A stretch of 64,000 nucleotides of DNA, from contig NC_085055.1 of assembly GCF_963662255.1 (NCBI RefSeq), forward strand, positions 7,064,102 to 7,128,101. The letters run 5' to 3'. The notes beneath the pieces are model-generated. The model saw only the letters and a list, made by a program, of their open reading frames with translations. It did no database searches and was not told the origin of the DNA. Below are positions 49,533 through 62,214 of the stretch, piece after piece. Position 1 is the first letter of the stretch. Each line of letters begins with the position of its first letter. This DNA comes from Cinclus cinclus (taxonomy: Eukaryota > Chordata > Aves > Passeriformes > Cinclidae). A program made the translations under genes and the position numbers.

Positions 49533-52500
49533 GGAAGTGGCCTTTTTTTCCCCACAAGTAACATGCTTCCCCACAAAACTTCCACAATATTGCAAATAAG
49601 CATTAGCCCATTAAACAATAACCTGCAGAGACAGGAAACACTTGTCTGTCATACAACAACATGTGAATAACAGTGGATGGAGCCTGGTGAGTGTATGAAC
49701 TTTCTGCATGAGTTCTGACTGTGGGAAGGCTCATAAAACATTTTTTTATTTGTGAGCAGTTTTCCATTTTTAACTGGATGAATTCACTGGTGTTCTGCTA
49801 CCTGACAGAAATCTCTGTATTATGGGCTATTTAATGTATTAGGAATTTAAAAGATAAAACGGTACAAGTCTCAGAAATAAGTCTCCCTTTTGCCATCTAC
49901 CTCTGATTAGAGATCATGACCTAACCTGAGCTGGAGGGATGTCTGATGGTGTGCCCTGCACTTAGTTTATATTATTATCTTAATGTCTTTATCTGAAAAC
50001 ATGTTTTCCCACTGTTGCTTTTGTCTGGAGCTCTTTCAGCTTTATATTATCCTTTCCAGCTTCTTCTCAACCTTCTGTTCTAGCTCTATTTCATTGTTGA
50101 ATTTTCAAAAATTTCTCGCACATAAGTTTGAATTTTTAAATTTAGGATGCTAACATGGACTAAAACTGGCCAAAAAGGGTATTTACTCATCCTCACATTT
50201 GTTAAATACTGGCCTTGAGCTGCTCCAGCAGAAGGATTATCTCTAAAGTTATTACAGCAAACCAGATTAGATTCTCTGCTGTCCAGTACTTGATTTCTTT
50301 ATTGCAAAACTGCAGCAAAATACTGGAGCTATTGAAATACCAAGCCCACTATTTGGATAGATAAAAGTTTTAAGCTGATATCTAACACTGACTTGCTGTG
50401 TGTGTGCACAAGTGCATGTGCCTCAGAGACTGGCACCGAACACCAGTTTGCAGGAGCACCATGGAACACAGATGAGCGATTGCCTGCCCAGCTGAGTGCA
50501 GCCCAGTGTGCAAATGTGGGATCTGAATTTAGAAATCTGGCAGTGATGCTGTCCCAAAGTCCAGATGTGCTACGTGTGCTAAAGCCAGACTGCAGATGCA
50601 CCCCACCAGGGAATTAATCATGGGGGGCTTAGTTCTGGTTTGCCTGTCCAGGTTGCTGTCTTATTCAATGCACAGAAGGCCCCTGCTTAATTTGGTAAAT
50701 CTCAACACTTGATTGGAAATTGAGTTTATATCCACTGCACATCTTTGTTTTCCATTATCCCCAGGTCTACAGATTTACCTAATGATGATCTTTAGGACCT
50801 AAGCAGACATAATTTTCTTTTTATGATTTGGTGACACTCATGACTATTTTGAAAAACATGTGGATGCCTTAAGTTAAGAGTTGAGTCTTTTCCAAACTAC
50901 CTTTAGTATTTTAAAATTTTATCTCTATATCAGCAGAAGTTGCTTGTATATATTTGTCTTTTTGCATTTACACAGCATAGAGAAAAGTCCTAGACCATTT
51001 GGAGAGGGACAGGAGGGAAGAAAGAAGAGGCTCTGTAGGAATCAGTGTAAATATAAAAACTTCATAGGAAATACTGTTTCTGTATTTATAAGACTGTCAG
51101 TAGGGTACATTATCACATAAAATTCAAATGCTTATGGAGTTTCCCATTACATTTCATGTAAATTTTCTTTAATTGTAAAGAATGGGGAAAGGATGAAATG
51201 AAGAAAGATTGTGAGAACCAAAGTGAAGAATAGAACATCTCAAGAACTACTGGAAAGGCAGTTTATTGCCCAAACCTTCTGCAGAGGTCGGAGGATAAAC
51301 TCTGGGAAGAGCAGAAATAATGTTAAGAATCAGAGTCATGGAGGGGGAGGAGACAAGACTTAATAAAGATCTGAATTTTATCAAGGTCTGACTGAAGTAT
51401 GAGGTCAGATAATGTTTTTTTTCCTTTTCAAAGATGGTTATCATGTCCTTAGGATTTTCTTTATTATGTTCATTAGATTTAATACATTTTAAAGGAAGAC
51501 TAAAAGAGTTTGCCTTGCTTCAGCTATGAAGATGAAGATTGAGTAGGAATGTAGTTATTCTTCATGCATACTCTCCCTTTGGAGAGTGGTCAGATGACAC
51601 TGGAGGAGCAAAGTTAATTCAGCTATAGAGAAATGTTGGCCGGATAACAGAACTCTAAACTGGGCATGAGAACATCTGGTGTGGGAATTAAAAGAACTCA
51701 AATATCACAGCAGTGAACTGCATTAACAGTACTTTTTTCTTACTATAGTGAGACAAAATGCCCACCTATTTAAAATGGCCTTTGCCAAGCCTTCTGCATC
51801 TCTGTTCATGATGTGACTGAGACCCAGAGGATCCCTCCTAGTCCTGCATCCTATGCTCCAATGGCTGAGGACTAGAAGCTGTAAGAATGTCTTATTCAAA
51901 GGTTTGCTCCTGTGAAAAATAGTCTGCTTTCAACTCAAATATTTTTGTCAAAACAAATTGCAAAAACATGACCACAACTACTAATTCTCAATAAACACAA
52001 ACTATGTATGTATAGCAATAGAAAATATTAGAAAAATACTCTTTAGACATGAAGCAGACATTTAATGATGAATTAAGACTTAACAAGTTAAGAGTGCCAT
52101 GAGATGATATTTTTTCTGTAGAGAAGTAGGCAGTGGGGTAGGTTTCTGACATTACTCTGTAAGAAATGCCACTTTTTAAGCCCTTGGTCTCACACTTGGA
52201 ATTTCATTTTGCTGCCTCATATACTGTACCAAATTTATCCCTCACTTAATACTGCTCAAGTTATTAGAGTTATATCAGGCATGAATTTGGAGTAGTACAT
52301 AAAAGATTTATGAGATGAAAACTACGATCTATATTAAACCAATAATTTATGGTTTTCAAGCACCTTTCAGGTTGAAAATCACAGAATGCTTTAAATGAAT
52401 CAAGGCTGGCACCACCGCAGAGCTGAGGAGTATTATCTCTGTGTTGCAGGTGAAGGAAGCAAAGTGAAATCAGGGAAGTCACCCAGCATCCCTGGGTGCT

Positions 52501-55089
52501 GGAGAAGCAGCGCTGGGGCCAGGAGCCAGGTGGCTTGTCCTGCATGGCATTTATGTGCCCAGTATCTGTACACACGCCAAGTGGTGCAGACTCAGCCTGG
52601 GAAACTGGGGAGATCTCAGTACTAATTTAGTCAGTGGGTGCCATAAATTCTCATAATGTCTCTAGGAACTTAAATTCTCTCTATAAGATTCACTTTAATT
52701 AAAGAAGAACCCCACGCACTCCTTTAATTGCGGGATACGCGAAATCTGTGGAGGCTGATATCCCCTACTACCAACTCATCTGAAGACACTCATCCATAGT
52801 ATAAGATACTCCCAAATTCAAATGAGTCTCCTGGGAGCAGCACAGCAGAAAAAGGTGGTTTTCTTACCCCAGTACTGCTACTGCAGTTTTTCATTCCAAA
52901 AAGCATGTAAGTGGGGCTTTTGGGTGCTTTGGGAGAGACACTGGGAGAGTCAAAAGTGTCTGATATCAGCTGCACTGCTTCAAAATATGCGAAGCAAGGA
53001 TCATTTACCAGCAACTAAGGTATCCTTCCATCCCATTTTATATCCTCTCTTACTGCATTCCTGATCTTCATCTGTTTGCAGTGCACAAAACATGCTGGTT
53101 TGTTTCTTTTTAAAAAACTTTACTAGGGCATAACATAATGCTGGTCTTTAAGATAAATTATTTAGACTCTAAATTGGGTGGGTTTCCACTCAGGCATGGG
53201 CAGCTAATTAGCACCTATGTTTTGAGCACAGAGTGAACTAGTTCTCTTAAATTAAGTGCCGAAATTCCCTCCATGTTCAATAGGGAGAGATAAATGCCTA
53301 GAAAAGCAACTCCAGAGGGAGATTGTGCCTGCCCAATTTAGGCTGTCCCTCAGGAGGCTCTCAAAGGCACCTAGCTTTCCCCCTGACTATATATGGGATT
53401 AATTTTAGAAGGACTGGCTCAAAAGGCATCTAAAATTTAGATGTAATTTGCTACTGAAGTGAGTTGGATTGAATTTTGGATTGTATCCATTTTGTTGCCT
53501 GAGCCTGACTGAATTACTCATGGTGCTAATTTAGGAAACCCCAAATTACTACTGGGTAGTCCCCTGTATAGCTCAGCAGCCAAAGCTGCTCCTGGGCACT
53601 GAGACTTTTTCCTGTGCTGCCCACTCAATGTGGTGAGAGGATGGTTGGGCTGCACCAGTGACACGAGCTGCTCCAGAAGGCTCAGAGAGTGGAAATGGAC
53701 ATGTGCTCATGAGCATGGGAGAAGGCAGGAAACGTCTAACTCAGATTTTCTACTGGAAAAAGATTGTATTTAAATTTTGCCCTGAGAAACTCGTCTGCTC
53801 TTTGGGTAACTCTGGAACAACAGGCAAAAGTGTCAGATCAATTTCAGCAGCTTGTGTTATGCTTAGGCAGCGACACCAGCTAATTTCAATCACTAATTAT
53901 TTTTACATATATATATTTACAGATATACAGCAATGCTTTCCTGACAGGTTCTCTGCACACACCTGGCACCTCATGACCTTTGGTGGCATGCACTCGGATA
54001 AGAGGAAAAAAGTAAATTTCTACTACCTGGCTCTTTCTGAAAACTAATAAATGGAACTCCAACTAAGAATGTAGGTTTTTGGTTTCTAGAGCATAATTGG
54101 AAATCTTGGCCTGGCAGTTGTGTCTGTGGATCATTATTGTGCCAGGATAAGAACTGGAAGACCTCCTTTCCTGGTTGCAGTGGGGTGTTTGGAGAGGGAA
54201 CTCCTGACAAAATCAGTAGTCCTGTGATGGAAGTTAAATCGCATGAGTTTTGGTTTTCTTATTTTCTCACTTTCCTAGTATGTTTATAAAGATTTCACAA
54301 TCAAAATTACTGCTTCACACTCTATTTACTCTCGTGTAATAAGTGTGATTACTTCTTGGCTTTTTGCCCCATCCTTGTGCCAGAGTGATACATTATTTTT
54401 CTCTGGCACTCTACTATGAATATATGTCCCAATGAAGCTGACATGAGAGTCAAATGTCTGGTTTTCACCAGAAGAGAGAATTGATTCACATGGCACATGT
54501 ATAACTGACTTCTGCTTCACGTGAACTGTGGGAAGCTCTAAAACTGGGATGAGTTCACTGCACCCTCTTGCAAAGAGCACTCTGGTGTTGCTGCAGCATT
54601 CTGTTGCTGCCCCTCTGAAGAGCAGCCCTGCTCACCAGTGATAACCAATGCTCGGCTGCTGGCAAGTGGGAACTGTGTGGTGTGGCCTGAGAATCAGAGG
54701 TGACAATTCCTTCCCTGTAATCACACAAGCTAACTCACCCCTCAGGGCTTCACACAAACAGCTGGCAGGGTCTGTGTGAAGTCAGGCTGTGGGAGGATTG
54801 CTGTAGACACCGTGCTGGACATTTGAATTCATGTGTCAGCTGTGTTGTTGAAAACCTTTGCTTATGTTACATCTCCGTAAGGAGCAGTTGCATTGCTGGG
54901 TGACTGCTCTTGTTGTGTCACACCAACACCCTGCTTGTGTTTCTATTGCTGACCTGGACAACTTATGGTGTGTTGTTGCAAGGTAAAATTAAACATCTCA
55001 GAGCGCAGTATCTCCTTCCCTCCGTTCAACCTTGTCTGGCAAAAGGAGGTTAAACATGGGAGTTGTGTCTGGCTCCTGCATTTTGGCCT

Positions 55090-55168
55090 GGCTCCAGCTA
55101 AGCACTTAAACATGCTCTGCAAAACTCAAGGTTAAGCACGTGCTTAACTGTCCTGCTGGACCAGAGCC
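55090..55168. mobile_element. Relic of a palindromic MITE-like repeat
   Basis: The segment starts GGCTCCAGCTAAGCACTTAA and ends CCTGCTGGACCAGAGCC, which are imperfect inverted copies of each other. It contains the 18-bp perfect palindrome GTTAAGCACGTGCTTAAC at 55131-55148. The words resemble a palindromic repeat family scattered through reptile and bird genomes that I recall but cannot name with certainty. Confidence 0.5.
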
Positions 55169-57056
55169 ATGGCGGGAGAGGAGGAAAGTTGCTCTTGTCA
55201 TATTTTAACTGTGACTGACAGTTTGGCCTTTAGCCATACAGAAATGTGATTTATTGTAAATCTGCCTGTTGCATTCAAGCCTGCATGCTCCATGCACTTC
55301 TTTAAGTCAAATGAAGCTGTTATCAAAAATGGAGTGCCTCTCCCTCATGGGTGTTAGAAGATTTTATTTATTATTTGGCCATGAGTTTTTTTTGTGGTGT
55401 TACCTTACCTGGTAATTTCTGTTTTAGCCTCTTCCCTGCCACTTATCATTATCAGAAGATCTACAGCAGTGATGAAAGACAACATTTTGTCATCGCCATG
55501 GATAATTTGAGATCCCTGCTATGTTTTTACATATGGGCTGTAATTCCTTGAAAACCACATGGATATTTTCTTGTCCTCTCTGTGGATTTTTCTTCTCAAA
55601 CAAAGTTCTGCAGCATATCTAGTGGTAGGCTGTGGGTTTGGATGTGTTACTGTGTCTGGTCATAGGAACCAAATCATAAGTTCTTGTTACGTGGGCTTTC
55701 CCTGTCATGGCATGTCTGGTTGCTTTGGGATGTTTTCAGCAGTTTGGAGAGCTTCAAACTCATCAGGTGTTTGTGAACTGCAATTCAGTAGAACAGTTTC
55801 ATTGAAAAAACAGCAAGTTCAGTGGTCTGGAACTGTAGCACATGGTGTGCAACTCTTTAACAGGACAGTATATTCATACATGGAGTATTAATGAATGAAG
55901 AGCCAAGAAGTTCCTGAAAAGTAACTACTATTAATTAATATAAAAACCAGAGCTAAACTTACGTATTATATTATTCACAAAAAAAAGTTTGTCCAATCTT
56001 TCTGTCCTTAAGGAATAGTAAGGAATTTTATAGTGTATGAAACAGTATGGTTAATTTTTTTACTTTATTAAACAATATCTCACTATCAATTCTCATGGTA
56101 ATTTTAAATTAAAATTGTAATTTTGTGAAAAATGTATTTAATTTATGTGACAGAGAGGTCTATATAACTTTAGGAAAGCAGCCAATTTATGACTTTTAAG
56201 CATATTGTCAAGGCAATTTTGTTGTACTCATGAGAATATTTCTGCTGAAATTATGCATATGGCCCTAAAAGCAGTAAATGTTGAGCAATATTTAACTTAG
56301 AGGTAAAGAATCAATTAATATTTGTACTGCTAAACATGTATTTATTCATTTTTGTATTTCTTTTTTGCTCTTCTGGTATTTACCCTCTCCTAGTAATAGA
56401 TGAAAAAGAGTTATCAGCAGGGCTTAGGATATGTCCCCTGATAAGCCTCTCATAGCTTTTATAATAAATCAGATTTGAGATATATAGAACATACTGCTAA
56501 TGAATTTATCATGAATCCTTTAAAAAGAATAAATAAAAAAAATAGGATCTCAAGCCTAGCTATCCCCAGACCAGTGAGGAAATTGTCCCTGTTCTCAGAA
56601 GGCAGCTGGGAATGTACAATGAATTCTTGCACTCCAGACTTTGATAATGACAATAACTAAAACTGGCATGATTTTTGCCTTTTTTACCTGAAGGTATTTC
56701 ATTCAGTTAAAATGGAGTAAATGCTGGTTTAGGTTGGTGCAAAAGAGAAGGGAAGCTAATTACACCCACTGGAACATCCTTCCATTCTGTTATAATCTTA
56801 TTGAGAAAACGTTTATGGAGTGGGCTGAAGTCAGTGCAAGCCTAATGCTAAGGAGCTTAGAATGAACATGATTGATTCAAATGAGACTGTTAAGTTTATA
56901 TGGAAAACTGTGATTATGCAATCAAATTCATGTAGTGAGCCCTTGATAGACACATCAGAAAATCTACTAACAGCATTGGGAGATGAATATTAGCTATCTT
57001 TAATCTGCTTTCTCTATAAAATTGAATGGAAGCATTCAGAAATCTCCTGTTAAAGA

Positions 57057-57260
57057 TTAAAATACCCCAAACAACCCACCAAAACCCACAAAAAAAACCC
57101 CAGAACAAAATAAATATTAAAAAAATCCTAACACAGCAAGCAAGAAAAGAAAACTAAACCTAAGCAAAAACATACCACCACCAAAATAAGTAAATAAATA
57201 CATACATATACACACACAAACATACACGAAAGCAAATGAAAACAAAACACCAAAACAATG
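57057..57260 (+). repeat. A-rich / AC-rich low-complexity region
   Basis: About 200 bases are nearly devoid of G. They include short AAAT and CACA runs and repeated CCAAAAC-type words. The region lies inside the large PEX5L intron. On the gene strand it is a T/G-rich pyrimidine-biased tract, but no exon follows it. Confidence 0.8.
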
Positions 57261-59902
57261 GAATTTAGGCGGTGGAAATGTTTGAGTGTTTTATTCACAA
57301 GCCCTTAAGCAAATTTAAATGTGCTTAGATCAACTAAGTATTGGCATGCAAATGAAGTTCACTTAAAAAATAATAGTTCCTACTCTGAATACTAACGAGT
57401 ACTTTATATACCATTAAAAAAGCCTTAAGTATCCGGTGGAGTTAATTGGGGTGTAGTAGTGAAACATCTCTCTTTTTCTGACATGTGCTGTAGCCTGCCT
57501 CTTTCACAGGGGAAGATGAATTTCAGCATGGTTCTTATAATTCCAGCTTTTAAAATTTCTTATTTCCAATTCAAAACCTAAACCCTAAAGTGTTCTGTGG
57601 GTTAACTTTTTAAATTATAAGTGCTTGAGACCAAAACTGTGCTCTGAGCAATGTCTGTGTGGGTCCCATAAATTCTAAGTTGGCAGCTCCTATATTTTTC
57701 TGTTACAAGCAGAAGTGGGGAATAGCTTTCAAGATATACGTTGCATTTATTTTTTCTATTGGTGAAGTTTTCATGGACTCCCATTCCTGTTCTGTAGAAT
57801 TCCAGAGTATATTGGCTACAGGACTGTCATGGATGTGGATCCCCTCCTGCAGGTCTTTTCTTTCCATTGTCTTTTTAGGGATCCTACCATAAATAGCTTT
57901 CCAACCTGTGTACCCTGATAAGGAATCTATATTAGGTGTGATGGATCTGGGACAAATAACTCCTGTGACACTGTGGGATTTCTTTAGTTTTTGCTGGCAA
58001 AGCATTTAAGCATGAACATTTTACTGCTCAATAAAGCAGTTAATCATATTTCAAAGTATAAGTATGGGTCAAAGTATATGATTGAATCAGATCTTTTGAA
58101 GTTCACTGACCTGTAGCCAATTGGGAATTTCATAGCTGACTGCACAATTCAACTTTGACTTCAGGGCATATTTAGGTTTAAATTTCTCATTAGAAAGTAA
58201 TTCTGAAGCAGGATTTTTTTCTCCTGACAAATGCAAAGAAGCTGTGAAGAGGTTAAAGAAGAATTTTATTTTGCAATTAAAACCAAATTTATGCATGATT
58301 TTTCTCATTTATTTCTCTGCTTCTCGTAGAAGTAATTGGTTCATAGCTTAATATCCAGGTAACCTTTGAGTCTTCAGCAAGCTTTCTTACACGTTTTCTA
58401 GGTTCTATTCATGTGAAAAAAATGCCTCTTTTTCATTTGTCCCAGTCTATTATGAATAATCTTTTAAAAGATAAAGGGAGACAGCAACATGGATAGAGTT
58501 ATATTCTATAAAATCCCATTAGAACTGAAAGATCACTCTCTTGATGCCTAAAGTATTAAATTTGGCAACTACTGAATCCTTTTTCACACCAGTAAGTGTG
58601 AAGAAAGTGACTTTTATGGAAGGTAATTGAGACAGGAAGACAGGATTACAAAAAATAGATACTGAAAGGTCCATTCAATTATCAGGAATACCCCTCTGCT
58701 CACTGTAGTACACCCATTACTGCTGGAATGTGATTGAGATTCCCAGTTGCCACATACTGCCACAACCCCACAGGAGTCTGTAGTACTTTTCTGGTTCATG
58801 TTATTTTCTGGTTCATGTTTTCACCAGTTTTGATGATATAAAACCATATCTGATGGTATAAAATAATCTGAGAATTGGAAACATAATTTAAATTTAATTT
58901 GCTGGATTTATTCAAAAAATAGGTGTCATATTTTTAAAGCTGGCCTTTGCTAGGAGCATTACAATAGAATGGGACTCTTAATCTGTCTTGTTCTGTGCTG
59001 GGTATGTTTTTACCATTTGCCAGAGGAAGACAGCAAAGAGGCATATTTTAATTTACAAATTCAGGGGCCTATGTATATTATCACTACCAAAAGCAGATTC
59101 AGAGACTCTTCTTTATGTATCAGATTCCAATTATGCTTCCTGTGGAGTCTATCTCCACAGTCAGACATAATTAATCCTCCATTCATCAAAGATTTTGGAA
59201 ATGGGGAATTTTACCTTTTTTTTCTCTCTTAGAAAAGCCAGTGCTCCTCTGTCTGGGCTTGATCCCTGCATTTCAGTTGCAGGTTTTTTGCTTAGGCATC
59301 TGTAAGGTTGGAGCAGCACAGCTATTTAATGCATTAAATTACTCCCTACTGGGTTTGGTGAGAGCTTTGGAAAGACTAGGCTTTATTCTCCTGACCCATG
59401 TGGCTCGGGAAGCTTGCAGTCAATTTGGAACTTGTTCCACCCCGTGAGCAGCAACCACATCCATCTGTTTCATCATGTAAAGAGCAGAGACAGACACTGG
59501 GATGGGGATGGTTGACACAGCAGAGCGTTTTCCTGCGTGGATGGTGGGGATGAGGGGTTCACACGGACACAGTGCAGCGACAGCATCTCAAACCAACACT
59601 TCAGCCAGACAGTTAGGGGACAAATGATGTATGCAATGTGGTCGCACAACTGCACATCACACATACATGATGCAGAGATGGCTATGGAAAATACTCACTT
59701 TTTCACTTGATTCTGCTTCCTTTTGGCTTCTGCACCCCTTTGGTGCATAGCAGGGAAGTAGGTATTTGTGTTTAGTGGAAGAAATTACACTGACTAACAG
59801 ACACAAGCATTTTACTCATAAATTTATCATAGACTATTGCTGAGGAGACTGACAGACAGCCACTACAAATGGTGTGTTAAACATTTAATGAACCCAGGCT
59901 GA

Positions 59903-59937
59903 ACTCCTGGCCCTGTTGAAGCCAATAGAAGTTTTGC
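59903..59937. mobile_element. Possible fragment of an amniote palindromic repeat
   Basis: ACTCCTGGCCCTGTTGAAGC followed by CAATAGAAGTTTTGC resembles one arm of a palindromic repeat whose core pairs TGAAGTCAATGG with its complement. It is short and diverged. The family assignment is from memory of the word pattern only. Confidence 0.4.
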
Positions 59938-60939
59938 ATGTCATTTTTTTTTTTTTTGGGTGCAGTTAAGGTTTAGAGGGGGCAGCATTTTATGTAGGTT
60001 TCCAATTGTTTGTTAATCACTTGGTGGAAATTAGAAATGATGCCTTAAACAGAGCATCCTTTTCCTTGGTGCAATCTCTTCATAGACATTGGAATTCACC
60101 ACGAACAAAACCTGGTGTTCAACAGGGGCTAAGAAGGAGGTGCCAGACCTGGTTTCCCAATTAGTAGATGGTATTTCTAGAATGTGTATTAGTGCAGGAC
60201 ATCTGTGACGCTCTGCTAAAAAGTGCTGGTGTGTGTGCATCTTAGAACTTTCTAAAATACAGTAACTGTTATCCTAAATCGTGAGAGGAATAAAACAGGA
60301 TTTCATTAAAGGTTCTCACGTAAAAACAGCTTCCAGCAATTTCTATTCCTGATGAAGTATTTGTGTGCAGTAAGTATCGGCAGTAAACTAAATGCCCTTG
60401 CCTGAGGAACAAATTCATGTACATGAGCAACATAAAGTGAATAAAATTCACTCTCGTACAAGAGTGCTGTGATTTACAGTAGTGTTCAGTCACTGTCTTT
60501 AAGAAACTAATGGAACCACCAAATGCTTGGTGGCTACTCCAAGGTATGTGTAAAGTTTAGTGTAGGGACATAACGTCCCTCCCTTGACTGAAGGTGTAGA
60601 AATGGAAGAAATGAGATGTGCAAACTCATATATTCTGGTCAGGCCAGGAGCGGAACCCCAGTTAGATCTTAGGAACGGGATCTGAGATATTGGAAATGAC
60701 ACTACTGTGAACAGGTTGTTTCTTATTTTACATATGCACTGAATGGAAATATTTTATGCATGAATTGCAAATGAGTATTTGTGGTATGACAATCGATAGC
60801 ATGAATTAGAACCGGGATTTTAAACTAGATTTAAACAATTTTCTGATAACTGAACTGGGGGGGAAAAAAATGCATTTTTGTTTAAATTTTCATGTCAAAA
60901 CATATAAACCCCCAATATTCACCCCGGGCTATTTTCCCC

Positions 60940-61260
60940 CCTCAGTGAAGCAGCGGGGCCGGGGACTCGCGCAGCGCCCGCGGCCCCCTCAGAGCCCCGC
61001 GCTCTGCCCACCTGGGATGCCACAGTGAGGAGGGGCTTTTCTTCTGCAGACTCCTCCCTCGGAATCTCCTTCATCACCATGGCCACAGCCTTATCGGCCG
61101 CCCTAGCGCCTTTGCCCTACAACAGCGAAACCAACAATGGCGCCAAGTCAGCAGCGGGCTCCGACCGCCCCCGCGCACGCGCTCCCGACCCAGCCCGGCG
61201 GACGCCGGCCGCGCCTGCGCCTGGAAGCGAAGCTCGGTTGGAAGCAGAACACACACGCGC
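60940..61260. promoter_or_regulatory. CpG island over a PEX5L exon; possible internal promoter
   Basis: This is the only CpG-dense stretch in the window. About nine CpGs fall in 60953-61010 and about twenty in 61120-61260, against scarce CpG elsewhere. GCGCACGCGC (61173-61182) and GCGCCTGCGC (61211-61220) are each one base from the NRF1 consensus. AACAATGGCG (61133-61142) resembles a YY1 site. No TATA box is evident. The CpG density extends well outside the exon into the intron upstream of it, so codon use alone does not explain it. The promoter call is inferred. Confidence 0.5.
61012..61116 (-). CDS. PEX5L: PEX5L cassette-type exon: GKGARAADKAVAMVMKE
   Basis: The acceptor GTTGTAG precedes 61116 and the donor GTGGGC follows 61012. 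It is 35 whole codons: GKGARAADKAVAMVMKEIP, then REESAEEKPLLTVASQ. Both edges are phase 0, so it can be included or skipped without a frameshift. The acceptor has a poor polypyrimidine tract (GGCGCCATTGTTGG lies just upstream), as often seen in alternative exons. EEKPLL is a second acidic dileucine-type motif. The exon sits inside a CpG island, and its internal ATG (61078-61080 read on -) has the context GCCATGG. Confidence 0.94.
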
Positions 61261-62117
61261 TGTTCAAAAATCGTAATAATAGTAATTATGTCACAAATGG
61301 TCCATCAACCCAACGGTTAAGGAGGCTCTTGGGGCCTAGCCGTGGTCTGGTGGCTCGTTAGAGTTGCCCCAATGAAGTCAACAGGAATCCGGCACTTTCC
61401 TGCTGGGCCGAGGCCTTCTGGGAGTTCCCCCGTGCCAACCCTCTGTGGGATAGGATCCCCGGAGCACGAAGGGTTGGAGGATCAACCCGTTGATTTAATT
61501 TTAGTTATCAAAAAGTTTCTACCCAAAATACCTCTTTGTGGGCTTTTTGTTGTTTTTGCTTTTCGTAAAAATAACGTCAAGTGGAGTTTTCAAATAAAGC
61601 ACAGCTCCTTGTTGTTCACTGAGGCAAACTCTCCCTGAAATTTGAATGTGTAACCTGGACCCACAGCATTTATAGCTCTAGTAACGTTTTCGAAAGCAAT
61701 TTACATCATATAAACAGTCTGGGTTTTTGCTAACAGAACACACGGAGCCAAATTCTGCCATCGTAAGCATTGCTACAGCTCTCTCCAAAATTATCATTGC
61801 TATAGAACTTACTGTAAAGTTTTTTGTTTTAACTTCATTTTTCTTAAAATTCTCTTAATACATTCTAAATTTTCTAGAAAAAGTGAAGATATTTTGACAT
61901 TATTTAATATATATTAGCCAAACAAAAAGTGTACCAACATTATGTGCCATGCTGTTTGATGCCATTCTTTTTATTAAATGAGTGAGGGTCTTTATAATCT
62001 TGAATTCATGTGGGTTTCTGTATCTTGATCTTTGGTTTTATTTTGAACTCTGCCTCTTGCAAGTGACAGAGAAGGTTGGAGCTTACACATAAAGCATCAC
62101 AGCAGAGCTGTATTATG

Positions 62118-62214
62118 CCAGTGATCCTGGGCAGGTCCTTATTATTATACTTTAAAAGCTCCCATTGATTTCCATGGAAGTTTTAGCTGTGCAAAGACTG
62201 CAGAATCTGGCTCC
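62118..62214. mobile_element. Possible palindromic MITE-like relic
   Basis: GCCAGTGATCCTGGGCAGG at the left and ACTGCAGAATCTGGCTCC at the right are imperfect inverted copies. AAGCTCCCATTGA and TCCATGGAAGTTTT form the centre. This is the same style of element as the fragment at 59903. It lies in the intron upstream of the CpG-island exon. Confidence 0.4.

Noticed and set aside
61137..61361. 74-codon + strand open frame starting in the CpG island (antisense to PEX5L)
   Set aside because: GC-rich DNA lacks stop codons by chance. The peptide is Pro/Arg/Ala-rich with no known fold, and the frame begins at the YY1-like site. It could be part of a divergent non-coding transcript but is not supported as a gene.
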